Source: Promerops cafer
Lineage: Eukaryota > Chordata > Aves > Passeriformes > Nectariniidae
Assembly: GCA_013398275.1 (NCBI GenBank)
Contig: VZSE01008498.1
Coordinates: 267,873-331,872, forward strand
DNA length: 64,000 nucleotides
Reading direction: 5' to 3'
This document shows, piece by piece, positions 28,301 through 38,600 of this stretch. Numbering within the stretch: position 1 is the stretch's first letter; each line of letters opens with the position of its first letter. Position numbers and translations under genes: made by a program. Below the pieces are notes generated by a model, which was given only the letters and a program-made list of their open reading frames with translations, ran no database searches and was not told where the DNA came from.

Positions 28301-31300
28301 AATTCACAGATTATTTGACCAGCTACCATACAGCATTTTGATCTAGTAAAACAAGTGGAAAATACATTAGTCATTCAGACCTGCTTCTTTCTCTCAACTA
28401 CAGCTAGAGTAGGTTGGACTGAAGCATTTACTGAAACATCCTTACTTATTTTGTTTTCTTATCAGCTATCCACTGAGAGTTTAGGTTACTGTATTTCCCC
28501 AAATCAAATGAATTGTATCTTTAAAAGCTGATGTAAAAGTGACATACTAAATTTTATTGAATTTGTCATTTTCAGCTTTAAGAGATGAGAAGCTTCTTTG
28601 CTAAGATGACTGAATAATCAGTTGTTGTACAATACTGATAGACATTGAAAGCCAAGAATCATTTATATGTTGCAGAAGTTATAAGCTTCATGGCTGTGCA
28701 GCCAACCTCACAGCACTTAACTACTGTAACAGCATCCTCTGAAACTGCAAGCAGACAAGCCCATTACTGTTACCCTCATATTCTCCCTAAGAACAGCATA
28801 TAGTGAGATCTATGTTTCAGTGATCAATTTTACTTCTCAAATCTCTAAGCAATAACAAAATTAATCACAATTACAAGAGGGGGAACAAACATGATCTTCC
28901 CTTTCATCATTTTATTAAACCTGTTAACCTAAGTTCCTTTCCTGGGATAGGAGGTAGTTTCATAATTACTGATAACCTACTAAGGAGACACAAAAATTTT
29001 TAAGAAATGTGATAAAAATACAGAGTCATTAATCTGAGGCTTATGTGTGTGTGGGGGTGTGTGTGTGCTTGGGTGTGTGTAAACTGCACACTTTATTAGG
29101 AGGTAAGAACACTAACTTTTCCAATCTAGTTATACTCACACAATTCCCTAAATTTATATTACATTACTTGTAATAAACCCATAGCTGGCAACTGAACAAA
29201 ATGGGTTCATTCTGCTTCAAGAGCTTTTGATATGGCACAACACATTGGGCTGTATTAAAGATGTGTGCTAGCACATGGCTAAGGTCACTTTCTAAGTAGC
29301 AGCAGAAAAAAATTTAGAGTAGATCTAAATTTAGAAGTAGATCTTTTATAGTTAAACCATAACACTGTGTGTCTTAAAAGACTGGAATTTACTTTCTAAC
29401 AGCACTTCACACACTAAAAATGACCCTGGGTTCAGGAGGTGATAGAGAAGACAATTGCAAGCCATCTCTTATCAAGCTCATCCAGCATGGTTTACATGGT
29501 ATACAGCTTGCCAGCTCAGCCTCCAAATGTCAGATCCATACAAACAGCAGACCTCACATTCAACACAGCACAGGCATGTGTTCCTCAGACAGCTTTGAGT
29601 TCCTTGAACAAAAGCACATTTACTCCTACAGATTTATATACAAAGTTGGGATCTTGGCAAACCCACTGCCTTCTGTTTTGAACTTCACTACACATTCTCT
29701 GTGCTTGCTGGTGACAGAGCAGGACAGAAATAACTGATTCAGCAACTCTCTGACTGGGATACTCCGTCTGCCAGCAGAAAGTCTGGCAGTGTGTACTACT
29801 TCAGTGAGACATTAATTCCATTACTATTTAACACTTAAATGCCTGAGCTGCCTTTTTTTTTTTCTCTTTTTTTCACCCTTTGAATGCAGTATTAGAAAAA
29901 GTGAAGATTCGCCTAGTCTTAGCTTCTGAATTCAAGAGGATTCCCCTGACTGGTTTCTCTGGTTCATCATTTCCCATGATGTTTCAACCACTCTTTTAGG
30001 ACCATTTCACAGTTAGCCCTGCTTTCCCCTCATCACTTTTTAACTAAAGCACAAAGCCAAAAAACTCCTTAACTTGGCCTGATAACAGCAGCAGTGGAGG
30101 TCACAACATGCAAGTGCAAATGATATAATTATCTAGCTCTACCACTGTCCCTCTAAAATCACCTCAGTTAAGCCACAGTTCCTCCCAGTTTTCTACAAGT
30201 TCATAGCTGCATAAACCCCTCTGTCCAGTAACTTCCCATCTCTTCACAAATTTTACAGTTTCTGTTCAAGTTTGGCAATCAGGTTAATTAACAACTGGTT
30301 CCAAGAAAGCAGTAGGGGATAAATTCTGGCTGTGCACACCTCATTAACTTGCCCTGGAAGTGTTATCAGAACAGGCTACAGTACATGATCAAGGCGGTGT
30401 TTGCAGTGCTTTAAACGACACTGGGCACTGTCCTGGAATCCCAGGGCTCCAAGGCATATTCCCAAGGTGTACTCTCTTGACACTCCAGACACCTTACTTT
30501 ATCCCCTGTCTTAAAAGATCCTAACACAATCACTTATCCACCAGCTGAGCAACCCTAAAAGGGCAAGGCCAGCAGACAGCACAGCTCCTGCTCTTCCATG
30601 CTGAGCCATCTGTCCTGTCCCATGATCTTCCATCAGGTGTCAAGTGACCCCTGCCAAGTCAACTTCATTGTTAAGGTGACCTTCTCGCAGCAAGTGACCC
30701 CTGCCAAGTCAACTTCATTGTTAAGGTGACCTTTTCATAGCAAAGCAACCAAACAAGTCTGACTTGCAGCTAATCTATCAAGGTGACTGGCTTAACCCTT
30801 CTAAAGCTACTGTCCTGCCAACTCCTTTAAGGTTTTCCTCACCCCAGATATAGGTTAAAGGGCTATGAGAAGACTCATATGACGGAATCATCTCACACAG
30901 AACCCCAAAACACACTGTCACCAAACTGCTCCAGATGCCAAACCCACTCAGATCAACTACTTACATGCTCACAATTTAGGCACCACTAATCACACACTTC
31001 TATTACTCAGGCTTCAAAAGCATATAAACACCAAGTATCAATGATCAGATGTTTACAAATGCTTTGATTCTTTCTAGTTACCTGCTTTAATCCATTAAAT
31101 AGTAATAGTTTAATTAAACATTTTGGGACTGTAGGCCCCAGTTCAAAAGGCACTTACAAGGTATACATATTTAGTCCAATTTAATTCAGTGGTTACACAT
31201 ACTACTGAATCACAGTGCTCTTTCCAGTGAGGGTTTGGTGTCAGTCATCCCATGGACTTTGAGGAAGAAACCACCTACCTCTCCAAGAATTACTATTTTC

Positions 31301-32973
31301 AATTTTTGATTACTTTGGTTTCTGCTTTACTCACATGAAAAACCCTGCAATTGTATATGAAAGAAGCCGTAAGTTATTTAAATACATTTATCCCCAAAAG
31401 AAAGAGAGAATGCTACTACCAGGCATCAGCTTTTTTCCTTCTTTCAGCACGGGAGATATGGTCATTTTTCCTATTAAGCAGGAACTTTTCTTATTTATTA
31501 AACTGCTCCAGTGAGGTGAAAACAAAATACATTTGCATGTAGTTATTGCTAGTAGGCAATATCTACAAATCCTTTTGCTTTTGCAAGTGTTCCACAGTGA
31601 ATCAAATACAAATGCAGTCAAACTTCCTGTAAAACTTTTTCTAGACTTCAACTATAGAACAACAGCCACAACACTCCTAAAAGACAAGGTCTAACTGCAT
31701 AATTTCCTTGTGATATATAGTGCAATGAACGCATTTTACAAGCTAGTGCAAGGAAAGCAAGAGATGCTGCACTGAAACGTCAGCCATTCCCTCAATAAGG
31801 GGATCACAAAGAAAATAAAACTTGGCAGCTGCTGGTATTTTTAACAGCAGCAAAAGCCAACTGCATGGAGTGGGCAGGGGGTGAGCAACAAGTCTAAGAC
31901 CATCCTCACAAAAGACAGGCAAGTTCGGTTTAATAAAACACAGTGCATTGCTCTACACGGAATTCCTCTGAGTTTAATGTCTTAAAACTCAATGCTACCC
32001 GAATAATGTGTGCTTAGCATTAGTAATTGGAAGTGACAACCTGTGAAGACCTATTTCTATAACACATTGTAATTAATTCATTCACTGTAAAGAGGGATCT
32101 GGTGTAAGAAAAATAAATAACTAAAGAAGACAAAGGGTTATTAACACGATACTCCTCTTGAAGAATGATGTCAAGCAAGTCTACTGCTTTCAGTGGATAA
32201 AAAAGCAAGTTTATTTAAGTCTAATTATAAACTACAGATAGAGACAGCAATAAAACCTTGTCTCAAGCTCTCAGTGTGCCTCAGCATAATCAATCTGGGG
32301 GGGAAAAAAAAAAGAAGGTATTTCAAATAACCTAGTGTCTCGCAATTCTTTTTTGAACTGTCTTTGAAAATAGGCACATAGGAACACAGAAAACCCCGAA
32401 CAACACTTTTGGAGACAAGTGAGGTTGTTAGTGAAGCTCTACAGGCAGGGTTTAGCTGGAAAAAAAATTTGAAAACCTACAGCATCTTTAATGTCTACGT
32501 CACCTGATATCGGACAAAGCACACAACAAATACCAGGTTAAAAATATCCTAGAACAACGTCTTCGCAGGACACGCGGGTGTTTACAAGCACTAAAACTGC
32601 GTGCTCGATTCTGCCGCTTCTTGCTCCGAGTACGTCACGGCAGCACCTCCGCTCCGAGGGAGCCGGGGGCACGACGAGCCCCCGGACAGGGCAGGACGAG
32701 CCCTCCCGCGTGGAACAAGCGCGACCCATAGCCCGCCACGGCCCGGCGACACCGTGTTCCACCGCCGGCACCGTGTGGCCTCACGGCCGCCACCCGAGGG
32801 GAGCGCGGCCACGGCGCCGGGCGGGAACCGACAGCAAGGCCCGGGCGGGCACCGCCTCCGGGAAGGCCGGGCCGCGGCGGGCGCCGAGGTGCGCGCCTTG
32901 CCAGGGGCCGCCGCACTCACCAGTTGCCCGAGCCCACGACGCAGACCTTGAGGGGGCCGGCGGAGAGCGCCAT
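10279..32973 (-). CDS. GPD1L: Glycerol-3-phosphate dehydrogenase 1-like protein, 8 coding exons, intact
   Basis: Encodes a cytosolic, membrane-associating NAD-dependent enzyme that interconverts sn-glycerol 3-phosphate and dihydroxyacetone phosphate. In mammals it also modulates the cardiac sodium channel Nav1.5. The exons join to 1062 bases, 353 residues plus stop; human GPD1L has 351, and the two extra residues are at the amino end (MALSAGPLK). The Rossmann dinucleotide motif GSGNWG is at residues 14-19. The catalytic-site lysines are Lys124 (end of ITLIK) and Lys208 (CGALK), followed by Asn209. The substrate-binding Arg273-Asn274 lie in GGRNRR. Words such as KIIGNNVKKL, VCDEITGQVPRKAL and [14 protein letters not shown] match GPD1L rather than GPD1. 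All seven introns are GT-AG. No frameshift or stop was found. Residue 282 is Val where human GPD1L has Ala280. The start ATG sits in a strong context (GCCATGG) and aligns with the family start; the frame stays open upstream but lacks a conserved extension. Confidence 0.97.
10376..13254 (-). other. GPD1L intron 7
   Basis: 2.9 kb, GT-AG. No exon or young repeat recognised. Close to the 3' end it holds a long sense-strand pyrimidine tract (10494-10451) and an AATAAA (10419-10414) only about 40 bases before the terminal exon. Confidence 0.85.
13255..13361 (-). CDS. GPD1L: GPD1L coding exon 7
   Basis: 107 bases, residues 287-321 (SIEELEEEML to KGMLD) plus two bases of Lys322. It carries the conserved LNGQKLQGPQTSAEV helix region. 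The acceptor is GTTGCTTAG after intron 6, which is only 382 bases long. The donor is GTGAGT. Confidence 0.96.
13744..13977 (-). CDS. GPD1L: GPD1L coding exon 6
   Basis: 234 bases, 78 codons, residues 209-286 (NVVAVGAGFC to VKTGK). It is the core of the carboxyl substrate-binding domain, with GDNTKAAVIRLG, the ADLITTCYGGRNRR segment and Arg273-Asn274. Two positions stand out: Cys222-Tyr223 replaces Arg-Cys of human GPD1L, and Val282 (codon 13758-13756) aligns with human Ala280. The acceptor is TTTCTATTAG and the donor is the weak form GTACCT. Confidence 0.97.
13978..21989 (-). other. GPD1L intron 5
   Basis: 8.0 kb, the largest intron, GT-AG (GTAAGA to TATTAG). It holds the solo LTR at 16334-16905 and a 16-base A run at about 19799-19814. 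The rest is AT-rich with short chance frames and no recognised exon or RNA gene. Confidence 0.85.
16334..16905 (-). mobile_element. Solo LTR of an avian endogenous retrovirus
   Basis: On the minus strand the element starts TGTGGTTTAATCCCAGCTGG and carries the familiar 3' segment with CAAAACATCAGTGTGTTATC and AAGAAGGAAGTTAACT, which I recognise as a common bird ERV LTR. It is about 570 bp, begins TG and ends CA, with no retroviral gene beside it, so it is a solo LTR left by recombination. It lies in intron 5 in the same sense as GPD1L and contains AATAAA at 16768-16763. The flanking 5-mers (acacc, acatg) agree at only three positions, so a target duplication is not secure. Exact ends may be off by a few bases. 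Confidence 0.8.
21990..22102 (-). CDS. GPD1L: GPD1L coding exon 5
   Basis: 113 bases: two bases of Gly171 plus residues 172-208 (CKILENGLLF to ELCGALK). It carries the QTPNFRITVV strand and ends on Lys208, the second catalytic-site lysine. The acceptor is CTCTCTCTCAATAG and the donor is GTAAGA. The next exon begins with the invariant Asn209. Confidence 0.96.
22103..23285 (-). other. GPD1L intron 4
   Basis: 1.18 kb, GT-AG with a GTACTG donor. It contains a short (CA)n run at 22709-22723 and nothing else that I can identify. Confidence 0.85.
22709..22723. repeat. Short (CA)n microsatellite
   Basis: Seven CA units following TATGCATATA, inside GPD1L intron 4. Too short to be notable beyond its use as a marker. 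Confidence 0.8.
23286..23424 (-). CDS. GPD1L: GPD1L coding exon 4
   Basis: 139 bases, residues 125-170 (GIDQGPEGLK to CETTI) plus the first base of Gly171. It contains the conserved [20 protein letters not shown] block. The acceptor is CTGCAG. The donor is the weak form GTACTG, directly after ATAG. Confidence 0.96.
23425..27159 (-). other. GPD1L intron 3
   Basis: 3.7 kb, GTACTA to CTGCAG. It includes an alternating AT stretch near 24390-24408. No exon, RNA gene or young repeat recognised. Confidence 0.82.
27160..27300 (-). CDS. GPD1L: GPD1L coding exon 3
   Basis: 141 bases, 47 codons, residues 78-124 (VAIPNLREAV to GITLIK), phase 0 at both ends. It includes the conserved VFVIPHQ strand and ends on Lys124, the equivalent of catalytic Lys120 in GPD1. 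The acceptor ends in CTACACAG. The donor is the weak form GTACTA. Confidence 0.96.
27301..28039 (-). other. GPD1L intron 2
   Basis: 739 bases, GTAAGG to CTACACAG. About a third of it is a CR1 fragment at 27378-27632, which lies only about 80 bases from exon 3. The remainder is AT-rich with no identifiable element. Confidence 0.85.
27378..27632 (-). repeat. CR1 LINE, 3'-end fragment
   Basis: The plus strand shows the reversed CR1 tail (AATCACAGAATCA, GGAAAAGACCTCTGAGATCA, TGAGTCCAACC), then CCTCCAGGGACAGTGACTCC and GTGAAGAAATTCCTCCTAAT. The element is in the same transcriptional sense as GPD1L, with its 3' end toward exon 3. It is 5'-truncated and not coding. Confidence 0.92.
28040..28217 (-). 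CDS. GPD1L: GPD1L coding exon 2
   Basis: 178 bases: the last base of the Trp18 codon plus 59 codons (residues 19-77, GSAVAKIIGN to LPDNV). It completes the NAD-binding beta-alpha-beta unit and carries the conserved HENVKYLPG segment. The acceptor is a pyrimidine-rich stretch ending TTTTGTGCAG and the donor is GTAAGG. The exon ends in phase 0. Confidence 0.97.
29044..29080. repeat. Interrupted (TG)n microsatellite
   Basis: Three TG runs broken by GGGG and CTTGGG, 37 bases in total, in GPD1L intron 1. Confidence 0.85.
30641..30740. repeat. Two-copy 50-bp tandem duplication
   Basis: Copy 1 is 30641-30690 and copy 2 is 30691-30740, both starting CAAGTGACCCCTGCCAAGTC. They are identical until the last few bases (CTTCTCGCAG against CTTTTCATAG). 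The low divergence points to a fairly recent duplication. It is intronic in GPD1L, and no known repeat family is recognised. Confidence 0.95.
32921..32973 (-). CDS. GPD1L: GPD1L coding exon 1
   Basis: Codes residues 1-17 and two bases of Trp18: MALSAGPLKVCVVGSGN plus TG. It holds most of the glycine-rich NAD-binding loop. The donor is GTGAGT, starting at 32920. It lies inside a CpG island. The 5' UTR upstream shows no ATG between here and the ACTACA element near 33092. Confidence 0.96.
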
Positions 32974-33080
32974 GGCAGCGCCGCCCGCAACAGCGGCCGC
33001 GGCAAAGAGCTCCGTGAGGCGACCGCCCCCCGCTCCCGCCTCCGCCGCCGCCCGCTCTCCCTCCGCTCCTGCGGCGTGAC

Positions 33081-33092
33081 GGGAACTGTAGT
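33081..33092 (-). promoter_or_regulatory. ZNF143-like element (ACTACAGTTCCC)
   Basis: The minus strand reads ACTACAGTTCCCGTCACGCC. This fits the ACTACA-N2-TCCC core of the extended ZNF143 promoter motif, while the 3' part (GTCACGC) departs from the usual AGCATGC. It sits about 110 bases upstream of the ATG, where such motifs usually fix the transcription start. Confidence 0.5.
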
Positions 33093-33199
33093 TCCGTCCC
33101 CCGGCCGCCGGGTCTGCGGGGGGCGCGACGGCTCCCGTGGAGGATGAGGGTAAGTGGGGCCCTCGGACACAGCAGGCAATCCCGCAAGCACTGTGCCAT

Positions 33200-33740
33200 A
33201 TCACAGAACCGCAGAATCGTTTAGGATCGAAAAGACTTCTGAGAGCATCGAATCCAACCTGTGGCCAAACGCTACAACTCGAGCATGGCACTGAGTGCCA
33301 CGTCCAGTCTTGCCTTAAACACCTCCAGGGACGGTGATTCCACCACCTCCCTGGACAGTCCATTCCAATATCTAATCACCCTTTCTGTGAAGAAATTCCT
33401 CCTAATGTCCAACCTGAAGCTGGCATAGCTTAAGACTGTGTCGTCCTGTGCTGTCACTTGTTACTTGGGAGAAGAAGCTGGCCCCACCTGGCTACACCCT
33501 CCTTTCAGGCAGTTCTAGACATCAATAAAGTCTCCTCTGAGCCTCCTTTTCCCAGGCTAAACAGCCCCAGCTCCCTCAGCCACTCCTTATAGGATTCATG
33601 CTCCAGATCCTTCACCAGCTCTGCTGCCCTTCTCTGGACATGTTCCAGCACCTCAATGTCCTTCCTGAATTGAGGGGTCCAGAACTGGACGCAGCACTCA
33701 AGTTGTGGTCTCACCACTGCCACGTGCAGGGCAAGAATCC
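33200..33740 (-). repeat. CR1 LINE, 3' part with ORF2 carboxyl end
   Basis: Reversed CR1 tail at the left (ATCACAGAACCGCAGAATCG), then frames on the minus strand reading like the CR1 ORF2 end: LECCVQFWTPQFRKDIEVLE, HVQRRAAELVK and LDIRRNFFTERVIRYWN. It is split across two frames, so not functional. The element starts only about 110 bases upstream of the ZNF143-like motif of GPD1L. Confidence 0.94.
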
Positions 33741-34119
33741 TTATTGTCACCATTATCTGCTGAACTAACATCATACATTTCAGTCATATATTCAGCAACA
33801 AAACTTCTGCTCTCTCTGTGCTATATAGCTTTGGAGTAAGTCTGTGAAGGCTCCCAGGTGTGGAGGAACCGATGTATCAGGTAATAAAGCAGGTTAGGCC
33901 TGGAGGGATCTTAAAAACAGAAATATAAGTGTTTTCAAATACTCCTTTCCCCTCAGCCGTCAGCCAAAATCATATTGTTCTCTGTCCCACATGCTTCTCC
34001 AGGGGGAAGAAAAAGTGGATGAGTTGTTGGTCTGATAGATGGGTGTGAGTCATCTGTGATAAACTTTTCCATCAAATGTTTATTTCTATGACACTTTTAA
34101 CTGTATTTAATGATAAATT

Positions 34120-34462
34120 ATCAAGGGAAGACTGAGGAGCGATCTTGTCATGGTCTGCAACTTCCTCAGGAGAGCAAGGGGAGGGGCAAGCATTGATCTC
34201 TTTTCTCTGATGATCAATGATAGGACCCAAGGAAACAGCGGGAATCTGGGATGGGGGGTTAGGTTGGATATTAGGAAGAGGCACTTCACCCAGATAGTTA
34301 TTGGGCATTGGAACAGGCTTCCCAGGGAAGTGGTCACAGCACCAAGCCTACCAGAGTTCAAGAAGAGTTTGGACAAAGCATATGGTGTGATTCTTGGGGC
34401 TGTCCTGTGCAGGGCCAGGAGTTGGGTCCCCTCCAACTCAGCTTATTCTATGATTCTATGAC
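34120..34462 (+). repeat. CR1 LINE, 3'-end fragment
   Basis: Plus-strand frame 34150-34461 carries CR1 ORF2 end motifs (VCNFLRRARGG, HFTQIVIGHWNRLPREVVTA, PSLPEFKKSLDKA), then the 3' tail CCCCTCCAACTCAGCTTATT and TATGATTCTATG. It is opposite in orientation to the copy at 33.2 kb, and its wording differs enough to suggest another CR1 subfamily. Confidence 0.93.
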
Positions 34463-35504
34463 AATGCTCTTGTCCCTGTACCAGAACAGTGTCCCCCTCT
34501 CTTCATTAAAATCAACCATGTATCAAGAAAATATCCTTTTGAGCTTTTCATTACAGCACATTTCTTCATTTGTACCTCTTCCAAATCACTTGCTAGGGGT
34601 TAGCTGTCAATGAAATGCTCTTTCAATTAAAAACTATACAAGAAGAAAAGCTGGATCAGCTCTGTTGCTTTTTAAGCCATCGTAGCTGAAGCAGTGTGAA
34701 TTGCTACCTGCTCTTTTCAGTTAAAAAGCAGGGTTTTCATTTACTCCATTTACTCCACTGCCAGTTTGCTATCAAATTATATTATAACAGAAGGGAAAAA
34801 AAACCCAAAACAGCAACCAAAACGAACATGCCTAAATCCAATCTGCTTGCACTAGTATCTTTATTTCTACTGCTAGCACTTCCTAATGTGGAGAAAGCCC
34901 TCATCTCATTGTTTGAGCCCATTGAGAGAGTGTTTTGCTTATGCTTGCTTTAGGCATTCAGAGAGGTTGATAATATCTGGCCTAGGTTTTGAGGGATTGA
35001 GGAGGGGATAGTCCAGTAAAATTGAGTAGTGAGTGGCTGGAATCTAAATACTTAATGAAATATGGAACTAAATATTATGCAAAATGTACGTCCTGAATAT
35101 GAGCACTTCAGGATAATTTTGACAGTCTGGACAGAAAGGTTGAAGTCTTTATTAGTCTTAATGTAAAATATAAAAAATACAGATAAATTATAATTTCTAT
35201 AGATTTTCTCAAAAAGCTGACATTTCTTCAACAGTCTAGAAGGCTATGGTCCATCAGTCTGCAGCATATTGTGAGGCTGTGTATGTACTTCTGTATTTTA
35301 CATAGAATTGCCATTGTCTCACTGGCAGCCTGCAGCCTGAAATTTAACATACATTTACACCATGAACTAAACTGCACTCTACTTAGATCAAGTTTACACA
35401 AACTTGAAAAAAAGCCAGAATATAAACACATATTAATCTTGAAGAATCCTCAGATGCATTGCAGAAGTACATTGTGCAGGTCTACCATGCCACTTTAAAT
35501 TTTA

Positions 35505-35610
35505 CAGAATAGAATAAAGTAAAATAGACTATTTCAGTTGGAAGGGAACTACAACAACCATCTAGTCCAATTGCCTGATGAATTTAGGGCTGATTAATTT
35601 AAACTGCTTC
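35505..35610 (-). repeat. CR1-type LINE, short 3' fragment
   Basis: ACAGAATAGAATAAAGTAAA followed by ACTATTTCAGTTGGAAGGGA and CATCTAGTCCAATTGCCTGA, the reversed tail of a CR1 subfamily that carries the GAATAGA-type end. Only about 100 bases are recognisable. Confidence 0.75.
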
Positions 35611-38600
35611 TGAAGTAAGAAATGGCCAATCATTTAAATACATTAAAATGTATTTTTATGTATTTTAATGTCTGCATTAAAAACATTCCAGACAATGGAG
35701 GAGAAAGGGCAAGAAAGAACTTTTCTACTGTTGAAACAAATGCTACCAGATCATTAATATTAGCAAGAATACAAGATTTTCTTTTATGCCTCATCTGCAG
35801 ACTGAGACAGTTGTGTTCAGGCAATCTAGCTGTACTTATGGAAGGTACTCTCTTCCTATCCTAGTGGGCCAAACTGACCCCAGCTGGAGATTTTAATCTT
35901 TTTCTCAAGGGTAGCAGAAGAAATTACGTGTCAGTGGCTTGAGTTCAGAGTCTGACATCTCACTGTAAATTGCTAATGAGAAGAGTCAGGAGCAAAGGCA
36001 GTCTGAAAGGTAATCCCAGGGAAATCAGACTTGCAGCATCTTTCATAAAAAAACTACATCCTGATGGTGTAGCTATGACAGTCCAGGTATAATGAATGAA
36101 TTGAAGTCATAGATACTCACATCCATATTCCATTCTCCTAAGCCTTGTAGAGCAACCAGCCAAAGGGAAGTGACAGCTGGGTTCAAACAGATAAGTCAAA
36201 CAACTGTTTGCCTGAATTATGGGTTTTAAGGCCTTCAGATTCTGGCCTTTGTATGGAAGCAGCTGCAGTGGGAGCACGTGTTCCCTTATGCCAGCCTTGC
36301 TATGGCAACAGTATGAGCTCCTCTGACAGGTGAAGCAGGCAACTGGGTTTATTAAACCACCACTAAGGTTTGACGCATTGGATCTGTCAACATCCCAAAA
36401 TACTAAGTCAATATGAACTTTATTTAGTGCATATCAGAAAGCAGCTAGTGTGGTACCCATAATTCCATTACAGAAAAAAAAAAAAAGTAAGTTTGTTAAC
36501 ATAAAAAATACATTTTGAATGGGGGAGAAAGTAATACACAATGGTTATCACTGTTCTTGTTTTCCAGTTTTCCTCTGCATCTAAATGGTTTGTAGGTCCA
36601 GTGTTGATAGACATAAATCTATTTGTTTTCTTCAGTGCTTCATTAGACTTCATACAGGGTGATGAAAAAGACAGCATGGATTGAGCAATCATTAAGAAGA
36701 AAAAAAATGACTCATGAAAGGGCAGCATAAAGCTCTGATATTCTCTAGTTGCATGTTCTAGACTACTTACAGGCAGAGTCACTGTGCTTGCAGTTTAATG
36801 TATTGATCTATTTTAACTATTCTAGATATTGCTGGGATGCCTGTTCCTCTTTTTCTCGGGAGTTCTCTTTTTGTCTGACGATCCAAACATTTATCGAAAC
36901 CTGACAAGCTCCTTTCAAAACTCAGTACCCAGAGATAATAAGATGATACGTCAGTGCTAATCTACAATTGCAAAGAGTCCTGTGCTAAGCAGAAACATCT
37001 GGCAAGTGCAAAATACAGAAGAGCTACAGTAATATAAAATATTTAGCTTCAATTTCCAGTTTCTGAAAAAAGTCCTGATTACGTACTAGGAAATTTTCCC
37101 TTTAATAGGCTGATTTTCTTGTTGAATGTATTATAAAAAAAAGTTTTCTTAGGATATAATTAAGTGAATTAAATAGCAGTTTTAGTTTATTCTTAATGTT
37201 CTGCACAAAAGATAAGAATCTGAGTTACATGTAATTAGATAATTATTTCACCAGAACATATTAACATCTTGAAACACATTTTGAGTCAGTCTAAATTGTG
37301 GTGATATTCTAGGAATTTCTTTTACGTACGTGCTGTTGCGAGAGTGTGGGACTTAAAAGATTCTGTGACTCCTTTAGTACTGTAAACTCCTGTCTATGGA
37401 TATGGATTAGGCAGCATAGCTCAGCCTCTCTGAGTAGGTGACCTCAAGGGGAAGCAGATTAAGATATAATTATTAATACTTTCTTAAGACACCTCAGTTT
37501 CTAAAGCATCTCAAATACAGACTTGAGGATGAGGTCCTGCCTAAATGAAACAAACATAGACATAACTGCATAATAGAATTAAGAAAGTCCCAGTCTTTGA
37601 CTCTTTTGAAGGTGTACAGGATGAGAAGGAGTTAGGTTTGACTTTTAGCTTTTGGGATTTTATTCCCAGTGACTGCTGGTTAACTTCGAAGTCTTGCAAA
37701 AAGAAATGTACATGAAGGCCAGGAAATGCTAAGAAGCACAAACATTTTACCTTCCCTCCCCTTCACATCCACTCCCTATTCATCCTTTCTTCACATAACC
37801 TGTTTTCCCACTTCTAATCTGTGCTTATTTTGCCAGGCCACCCCAACTTTATTAAAAAGTTTCTCTTTCCAGTCCTGTTCTATTTTGACTGACAAATCTG
37901 CATTTTTGAGGATAAAAAGTTACTGAGGAAAGAAAGGTGATTTGTGGGTTAAAAAGCCATTTTGCTTTTCCTTAAATTGAGGGAAAAGTGCTTTTACTTT
38001 ATGTTTAGAGAACTACCCACCTCATGAAAACACCTTCAAAATAAGTTAGTCTTCCAAACAGATTACACCTCTATTCTCAAAGAAGAAATAATTTTCAGCT
38101 CTATCATATTGCATTTTGGCAGACCTTACAAAATAAATACAGTTTTAATCTATCTGTGAACCTAGGTCAAGAACAGATTATAAAGCTTAATAAATAAGGA
38201 GAAATATGGAAAAGAAATATCTGATTTCAGCTTCACAAAGACCTTCTGTCTGTGTCTTACAAGTTATACTGGTACTGTTTTTTCCTGCACAACTTCTTTC
38301 ACGTAATTTGTTGCAAGTTACTCCATTAAACTTCTGTGCAACATCTTGATTAATTAAGGTCATAGCATGATAAACATTTTGCATCAGAAAAAAGGCCATC
38401 CTCCCTCAGTTGCCTATTCCCCTTTCTGCACTTTCTTCCCCTACCTTATGCTAATATAAAAGTTGTCATTTCTGCTGTCCATGCAGAAAATCAGAAAGGA
38501 GAATCAGCTGTGTTTATCTGTTTTTCTAACTTAAACTGTTGAACAATTGTCCCAGGCCATAGTAAGAAGTCAAATATCTGACTAAGCAGTTTAGTGCTAT

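Larger units (their letters stand above)
28218..32920 (-). other. GPD1L intron 1
   Basis: 4.7 kb, GTGAGT to GTGCAG. It holds a 50-bp tandem duplication (30641-30740) and a GT-rich stretch (29044-29080). No exon or dispersed repeat recognised. Its promoter-proximal end belongs to the CpG island. Confidence 0.85.
32560..33140 (-). promoter_or_regulatory. GPD1L: CpG island and promoter of GPD1L
   Basis: A sharp rise in GC and CpG content against AT-rich flanks, centred on coding exon 1. Upstream of the ATG on the minus strand are a GC-box-like GGGGGCGG and an ACTACA-N2-TCCC element. No TATA box is apparent, fitting a broad housekeeping-type promoter. The long frames crossing this island on both strands are GC artefacts. 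Confidence 0.85.

Noticed and set aside
32578..33199. Frames of 93-202 codons on both strands around GPD1L exon 1
   Set aside because: GC-driven overlapping frames in a CpG island. Only the first 17 codons of GPD1L in the 32917-33363 minus frame have homology support.
33505..33774. 89-codon frame that looks like a real conserved protein
   Set aside because: It is the ORF2 carboxyl end of a CR1 LINE (QRRAAELVK, LRELGLFSLGK), not a host gene.
34150..34461. 103-codon frame with conserved-looking residues
   Set aside because: CR1 ORF2 end, continuous with the CR1 3' tail.
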